Assembly (NCBI RefSeq): GCF_000960765.1
Contig: NZ_JYNH01000021.1
Location: forward strand, 1 to 45,211
DNA from: Desulfosporosinus sp. I2
GTDB taxonomy: Bacteria > Bacillota > Desulfitobacteriia > Desulfitobacteriales > Desulfitobacteriaceae
DNA: 45,211 bases
Direction of reading: 5' to 3'
Shown: positions 41,320 through 45,211 of the stretch, one piece after another
Layout of the letters: every line of letters starts with the position of its first letter
How positions within the stretch are numbered: the stretch's first letter is position 1
Notes under the pieces: model-generated
Databases searched by the model: none
What the model saw: only the letters and a program-made list of their open reading frames with translations
Told to the model about the DNA's origin: nothing
Translations under genes and position numbers: made by a program

Positions 41320-44064
41320 ATGATAGAAAATGCAGTCCATGAGAAAAAAGAAATTGCTGTTTATGGTATGACCTGCCAGCATTGTGTTAACCATGTAACG
41401 AAGCTTCTGGAAGCGTTTCCGAGTGTAGAGCAAGTCCAAGTAAGCTTAGAAGATTCGAAGGCGACGTTCGATTGGGACCCCACTCAGGTCAACTTGCTAG
41501 ATGTTCGACATGAACTTGAGGAAGCTGGCTACTCAATGGAGAAACCGAAAAGTGAACTCGTTCAGCAAAAGCCGGACTTCGAGAATTTGAGCGGGGAATC
41601 TACCCACACCGAAACAAAACCTCGTAAAGAATTAGAAGTCTCGCAACTGGATGAAAAGTCAGAGCAAAAACATCACTTTAAGATCAATGGGATGACTTGC
41701 GCAAACTGTGCTTTGACGATTGAGAAGGGCCTCAAGACTATGCCAGGAGTAAAAACGGTCGCTGTCAATTTTGCTTCCGAAAAGCTCGCTGTGGAAATGG
41801 ATCCCAGCTTGGTTAATGAGGATGACCTTCTTGCTAAAATAAAGGATCTTGGGTATGCTGCCCAAAGCGAAAACAGCGGTAAACAACAGTTTAAAGTGGG
41901 CGGGATGACTTGCGCAAACTGTGCATTAGCTATTGAAAAGAAACTTAAGGGTACTCAGGGAATCCAAAATGCTACGGTTAACTTAGCGAGTGAAATGGTG
42001 ACAGTGGAATTTGATCCAGGTGTAGTCACAATGAATGAGATCTATGCGCAAGTTCGGGATGCTGGGTATACTCCCATCGAAAATAATGATGGGAAACAAG
42101 ACGATCGTACGGCAATCCGTCAACGCAATTGGCTCATTTTCAGTGCGATTCTTTCTTTGCCGATTATGCCGATTATGTTTCTTCCCATGTCAAGACCCTT
42201 GATGTATACGATGCTTATTCTTGCGACGATTGTTCAGTTTACAGCGGGTTGGACATTCTACCGCGGTGCTTATCACGCCTTAAAAAACCGCTCAGCTAAT
42301 ATGGATGTTTTAGTGGCTCTAGGGATTACAGCAGCATATGGATATAGCTTAATGACGACAGTTCATATGTTTTTCCCAACATTTTTCTTTAAAGGCCCCA
42401 ATTTTTTTGATACCTCGGCTTTGTTGATTACCTTTGTGCGTTTCGGGAAATATTTGGAAGCTAAAGCCAAGGGCAGAGCGGGTCAAGCCTTAAAAAAACT
42501 TTTAGAGTTACAATCCGATAAAGCACATCTATTAGTCGATGGAGAGGTCAGGGAAGTGTCTGCATCGGATCTGAAAATTGGGGATATTACTCTTGTCAAA
42601 TCCGGAGAAAGAATACCAGTCGATGGTGAGATCATCGAGGGACAAGCAAGTATCGATGAGGCGATGCTAACTGGAGAATCTATTCCCGTTGATAAGAGGG
42701 TTGGGGACCCAGTGATCGGAGCTACGATTAATCGCTCGGGAAGTATTAAGGTTAGAACAACCAAAACTGGTAAAGATACCATTCTTTCCGGGATCATTAA
42801 AATGGTTGAAGATGCTCAAGGGGTTAAGCCTCCGATCCAAAGACTGGCGGATGTGATTTCTAATTACTTTGTCCCGACGGTAGTTTTGTTGTCACTCCTT
42901 ACGTTTTTAATTTGGTATTTTGGCTTGCATAGTACGTTTGTGTTTGCTTTTACGGCGGCCATTGCGGTCTTGGTCATTGCTTGTCCTTGTGCATTGGGAC
43001 TGGCTACTCCAACGGCAATTATGGTGGGTAGCGGGGTAGGCTTAAACCGAGGGATCTTATTCAAATCTGCAGCCGTACTTGAGAGCATTGCTCACTTGCA
43101 GGCGATTGGTTTTGACAAAACAGGGACGTTGACAAAAGGAACTCCCGAAGTGACTGAGGTCGTTCCCTATGGGACTTTTTCTATACACGATGTCCTTAAA
43201 ATTGCAGCTGCTGGTGAAAATCCCTCGATTCATCCGTTAGCCCAAGCGGTAGTGGCTAAGAGCAAAAAAGAACAACTTGTAATTCAAGAAGTAGAAAATT
43301 ATCGAGAAGAGGCTGGATATGGCGTCACTTGCACTTATGAAGGGCAAACCTTACTGATTGGTAATATTAAGCTGATGCATTCAAATAACGTAGAGGTCCA
43401 AGAATCAGAACAGGATTTCTTGCGTTTGGCCGAGGCAGGAAGAACGACAAGTTTTATAGCCCTTGCCGGTCGTGTCATTGGACTTATCGCCCTAGCAGAT
43501 GTGGTTAAAGAAAGTACTAAAGAAGCCATTGAACGATTGCATAAATTAGGCTTAAAGACGTTTATGATTACGGGAGACAATAAGAAGGTCGCCAATGTTG
43601 TGGGGGAGCAAGTCGGGATTGATGACGTGATCGCCGAAATTTTGCCTCAAGAGAAGATAAGTATTATTAAGAAGTATCAAGAACTAGGGTATAAGGTAGC
43701 CATGGTGGGGGATGGGATTAATGACGCACCGGCGCTAGCCCAAGCTGATGTCGGTATTGCAATTGGTTCTGGAACGGATGTGGCTAAGGAAACCGGGGAT
43801 GTAGTGTTAGTCCGCAACGACCTGTTAGATGTAGAGCGGGCGATTCGATTAGGGCGAAAAACCCTTGCTAAGATCAAGCAAAACCTTTTTTGGGCTTTGA
43901 TTTATAATGTTATTGGTATCCCGATTGCAGCGGGTGTTCTTTACCCGATTACCGGTGAGCTTTTGCCGCCCGAATGGGCAGGGTTGGCTATGGCCTTTTC
44001 ATCTGTTTCTGTAGTAACCAATTCTATCCTTTTAAGACGGTATGATCAAAAATTAGAAGGCTAG
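41320..44064 (+). CDS. copA: copper-exporting P-type ATPase with three HMA domains
   Basis: 914 residues. Three heavy-metal domains with CxxC at 19/22 (MTCQHC), 127/130 and 198/201 (both MTCANCAL), then eight transmembrane segments, TGES actuator loop, the transmembrane CPC motif ([11 protein letters not shown]), DKTGTLTKG phosphorylation site, HP motif (SIHPLAQ) and [10 protein letters not shown]. This is a P1B-1 type Cu(I) exporter in the cytoplasmic membrane. HMA2 and HMA3 are much more like each other than like HMA1, indicating tandem duplication; HMA1 resembles the free chaperone CopZ. Start ATG 41320 has a weak ribosome site (AGGAG). Confidence 0.96.
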   Translation: MIENAVHEKKEIAVYGMTCQHCVNHVTKLLEAFPSVEQVQVSLEDSKATFDWDPTQVNLLDVRHELEEAGYSMEKPKSELVQQKPDFENLSGESTHTETKPRKELEVSQLDEKSEQKHHFKINGMTCANCALTIEKGLKTMPGVKTVAVNFASEKLAVEMDPSLVNEDDLLAKIKDLGYAAQSENSGKQQFKVGGMTCANCALAIEKKLKGTQGIQNATVNLASEMVTVEFDPGVVTMNEIYAQVRDAGYTPIENNDGKQDDRTAIRQRNWLIFSAILSLPIMPIMFLPMSRPLMYTMLILATIVQFTAGWTFYRGAYHALKNRSANMDVLVALGITAAYGYSLMTTVHMFFPTFFFKGPNFFDTSALLITFVRFGKYLEAKAKGRAGQALKKLLELQSDKAHLLVDGEVREVSASDLKIGDITLVKSGERIPVDGEIIEGQASIDEAMLTGESIPVDKRVGDPVIGATINRSGSIKVRTTKTGKDTILSGIIKMVEDAQGVKPPIQRLADVISNYFVPTVVLLSLLTFLIWYFGLHSTFVFAFTAAIAVLVIACPCALGLATPTAIMVGSGVGLNRGILFKSAAVLESIAHLQAIGFDKTGTLTKGTPEVTEVVPYGTFSIHDVLKIAAAGENPSIHPLAQAVVAKSKKEQLVIQEVENYREEAGYGVTCTYEGQTLLIGNIKLMHSNNVEVQESEQDFLRLAEAGRTTSFIALAGRVIGLIALADVVKESTKEAIERLHKLGLKTFMITGDNKKVANVVGEQVGIDDVIAEILPQEKISIIKKYQELGYKVAMVGDGINDAPALAQADVGIAIGSGTDVAKETGDVVLVRNDLLDVERAIRLGRKTLAKIKQNLFWALIYNVIGIPIAAGVLYPITGELLPPEWAGLAMAFSSVSVVTNSILLRRYDQKLEG

Positions 44065-44175
44065 TCGTTATAGTCCTAAGAGAAAACTTCCAGAGAGGTA
44101 GTAAGGTTTCCTTTGTGGGCATATAGGTGCCTATGAGAGGATAGAAATAAAACAATTTGATGAAGTTAGTCGTCA

Positions 44176-44210
44176 TCTGGCCTCTGGCCTCTGGATTCTG
44201 ACTTCTGACT
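44176..44210. repeat. five tandem 7-bp repeats upstream of copZ
   Basis: TCTGGCC, TCTGGCC, TCTGGAT, TCTGACT, TCTGACT in direct succession, ending 18 bp before the copZ ATG and just before its ribosome site (GCGAGGTG). A microsatellite-like array that may change length. Confidence 0.75.
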
Positions 44211-44227
44211 AAGCGAGGTGAATAAAA

Positions 44228-44425
44228 ATGAGCCAAACAATCCTTAAAGTTGAAGGAATGACTTGTAATCATTGCAAAATGAGAGTTGAAAAAGCCCTAC
44301 AAGCACTTAGTGGAGTTGAAAGCGTGAAAGTTGATCTTGCTGCTAAAGAAGCGGTTGTAACAGGAGAGACCGAGCGCGCGAGTCTTGTAAAAGCGATTGT
44401 AGATGCAGGTTATTCTGCAGAGTGA
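44228..44425 (+). CDS. copZ: copper chaperone CopZ
   Basis: 65 residues, single HMA domain with the metal site MTCNHC near the N-terminus and the family helix-strand pattern (MRVEKALQALSGVESVKVDL). It carries Cu(I) to the CopA HMA domains in the cytoplasm. ATG 44228 follows GAGGTG. It is 163 nt behind copA, with the heptad repeats in between. Confidence 0.95.
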   Translation: MSQTILKVEGMTCNHCKMRVEKALQALSGVESVKVDLAAKEAVVTGETERASLVKAIVDAGYSAE

Positions 44426-44471
44426 GGATGAATACATTACCTTTGGATAAACTAATCTAGGGGTGATGGTC

Positions 44472-44669
44472 TTGCCGAGAAATGATGGCAATAAAGACAA
44501 GAATGAGGATTTAAAAAAAATCGAGTTAACACTCCGCAATATCCACAAAAATGAAGACTTCCTAGCGGAAAATGCAGAGGAACTTTCCTCTCACCAAATT
44601 AAGGATGTCAAAGCCCATTTAGCATCAAAGAAGAAGCACCTTGAAGAAACCGATGGTACGATTAAATAG
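44472..44669 (+). CDS. small hydrophilic protein, possibly Tlp-like
   Basis: About 65 residues; TTG 44472 gives the best distance to the ribosome site (AGGGG), ATG 44466 and GTG 44463 being closer. Highly charged and helical (NEDLKKIELTLRNIHKNEDF, then a Lys-rich tail). It loosely resembles the small acid-soluble spore protein Tlp family in length and layout but lacks an identifiable signature. A terminator overlaps its stop codon. Confidence 0.6.
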   Translation: MPRNDGNKDKNEDLKKIELTLRNIHKNEDFLAENAEELSSHQIKDVKAHLASKKKHLEETDGTIK

Positions 44670-44691
44670 GAGCGATGCTCCTATTTTTTTT
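44666..44691 (+). terminator. terminator of the small gene
   Basis: ATAGGAGC (44666-44673)/GCTCCTAT (44677-44684), then seven T. Confidence 0.75.
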
Positions 44692-44727
44692 AAGGTCCCT
44701 CATACAAAAGCGTGATCTTCATAAAAT

Positions 44728-44761
44728 AATAAGAGGGATATCTTTCGATATCCCTCTTATT
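44728..44761. terminator. bidirectional terminator, mainly for the SASP gene
   Basis: Perfect 15-bp stem AATAAGAGGGATATC (44728-44742)/GATATCCCTCTTATT (44747-44761), 40 nt after the SASP stop on the minus strand. Confidence 0.75.
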
Positions 44762-44801
44762 TCAAGGTCTGGGTTTAACCATTCGTAATAACGAGCTGTT
44801 A

Positions 44802-45008
44802 TTAGATCCTGGTTCCACCTTTAAGATGCTCTTCTGCAAATTGAATCATACGTTTGGTCATTTGGCCGCCGACGGAACCGTTTTCACGGCTTGTGCGGTC
44901 ACCGCCTAATTGTAGGCCCATCTCATTTGCTACTTCATACTTGAACTGATCCAATTGCTGTGAAGCTCCTTTTGCTGCTGGGGTATTAGTGTTTCTTTCT
45001 CCTGCCAT
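44802..45008 (-). CDS. alpha/beta-type small acid-soluble spore protein
   Basis: 68 residues. Typical SASP: LDQFKYEVANEMG with the GPR protease site (between Glu and Val), and LGGDRTSRENGSVGGQMTKRMI. These proteins coat spore DNA and change its UV photochemistry to spore photoproduct, the lesion repaired by SplB in this same window. ATG 45008 with AAAGGAGGG upstream; made in the forespore. Confidence 0.96.
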   Translation of the reverse strand: MAGERNTNTPAAKGASQQLDQFKYEVANEMGLQLGGDRTSRENGSVGGQMTKRMIQFAEEHLKGGTRI

Positions 45009-45055
45009 GTTTAGGAACCCTCCTTTATATTTATGATTGTGTACTGGAACATTCT

Positions 45056-45085
45056 TATTATGTCTTCGACTAATTTTATTACTCA
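45056..45085 (-). promoter_or_regulatory. sigma-G-like promoter of the SASP gene
   Basis: On the minus strand TGAGTA (complement of 45080-45085), 17-bp spacer, CATAATA (complement of 45056-45062), each one base from the sigma-G consensus TGAATA/CATACTA. Beyond it, 45086-45211 shows no gene. Confidence 0.6.
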
Positions 45086-45211
45086 GGTAATTATTGCTAC
45101 AATATAAAGAGCTTTCCTTTTCGCAATTTTACTATAGTCTTGTATTGGATAAATTAAGGCTTTAAGTTTATCGTTATGGTTGAATTTAGTTAACATAAGG
45201 TTTAAAATATT

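Noticed and set aside
41320-42100. triplicated HMA region as assembly artefact
   Set aside because: HMA1, 2 and 3 differ at many codons and the linkers are distinct, so it is a real domain duplication.
1-45211. CRISPR array, tRNA or rRNA genes
   Set aside because: No regularly spaced direct repeats of CRISPR type and no tRNA- or rRNA-like segments were noticed; a tRNAscan or Infernal run would be decisive.

Overview
The window looks like a chromosomal segment of an anaerobic, endospore-forming member of the Clostridia, most like Desulfosporosinus/Desulfitobacterium (inference). Spore genes (splB, an alpha/beta-type SASP, a coat-F protein) sit with radical-SAM enzymes, an AbfD-type 4-hydroxybutyryl-CoA dehydratase, DapL, LutABC and moderately low G+C. 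No rRNA, tRNA or CRISPR array was seen.

Layout. 1-3054: start of a lipoprotein gene on the minus strand, then the N-epsilon-acetyl-beta-lysine osmolyte pair ablA-ablB (ablA broken by frameshifts at its 5' end) and a universal stress protein. 3117-6783: dapL with its own promoter, a diguanylate cyclase remnant, a second class I aminotransferase and a YgjP-type metallopeptidase. 6941-8967: a small ribbon-helix-helix-like protein behind a palindromic operator, and an acyl-CoA ligase. 9197-11552: an accessory island with decayed Uma2, tyrosine recombinase and IS256-type transposase pieces, an AhpD-like protein, a PemK/MazF toxin-antitoxin pair, and two copies of an 85-bp imperfect palindrome flanking that pair in an integron-cassette-like layout. 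11703-16160: DUF1003 protein, split UxaA-type dehydratase, an atypical HPr kinase and an NlpC/P60 endopeptidase. 16436-22844: phasin-like protein, UbiB kinase, spore photoproduct lyase, the lutABC lactate-oxidation operon and an unreported-looking 56-codon gene.

23051-30599 is a fatty-acid beta-oxidation cluster: a TetR/FadR-type regulator, fadN (split by one extra A in an A7 run), fadA, fadE and a metallo-beta-lactamase-fold hydrolase. FadR-like operators lie before the regulator and before the hydrolase. 30658-37057 holds a chemotaxis receptor, then a sigma-54 activator that ends just before an excellent -24/-12 promoter driving abfD and an acyl-CoA dehydrogenase. 37140-40658 has a coat protein, two SHOCT proteins and hutP-hutH, separated by a terminator preceded by three UAG triplets at exact 4-nt spacing (HutP antitermination). 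40866-44425 is a csoR-copA-copZ copper operon with a perfect operator palindrome. The end carries a small unknown gene and a SASP gene with a sigma-G-like promoter.

The strongest leads are the integron-like repeats around the toxin-antitoxin genes, the fadN and ablA frameshifts, the self-contained sigma-54/AbfD locus, and active-site substitutions in SplB and HprK.
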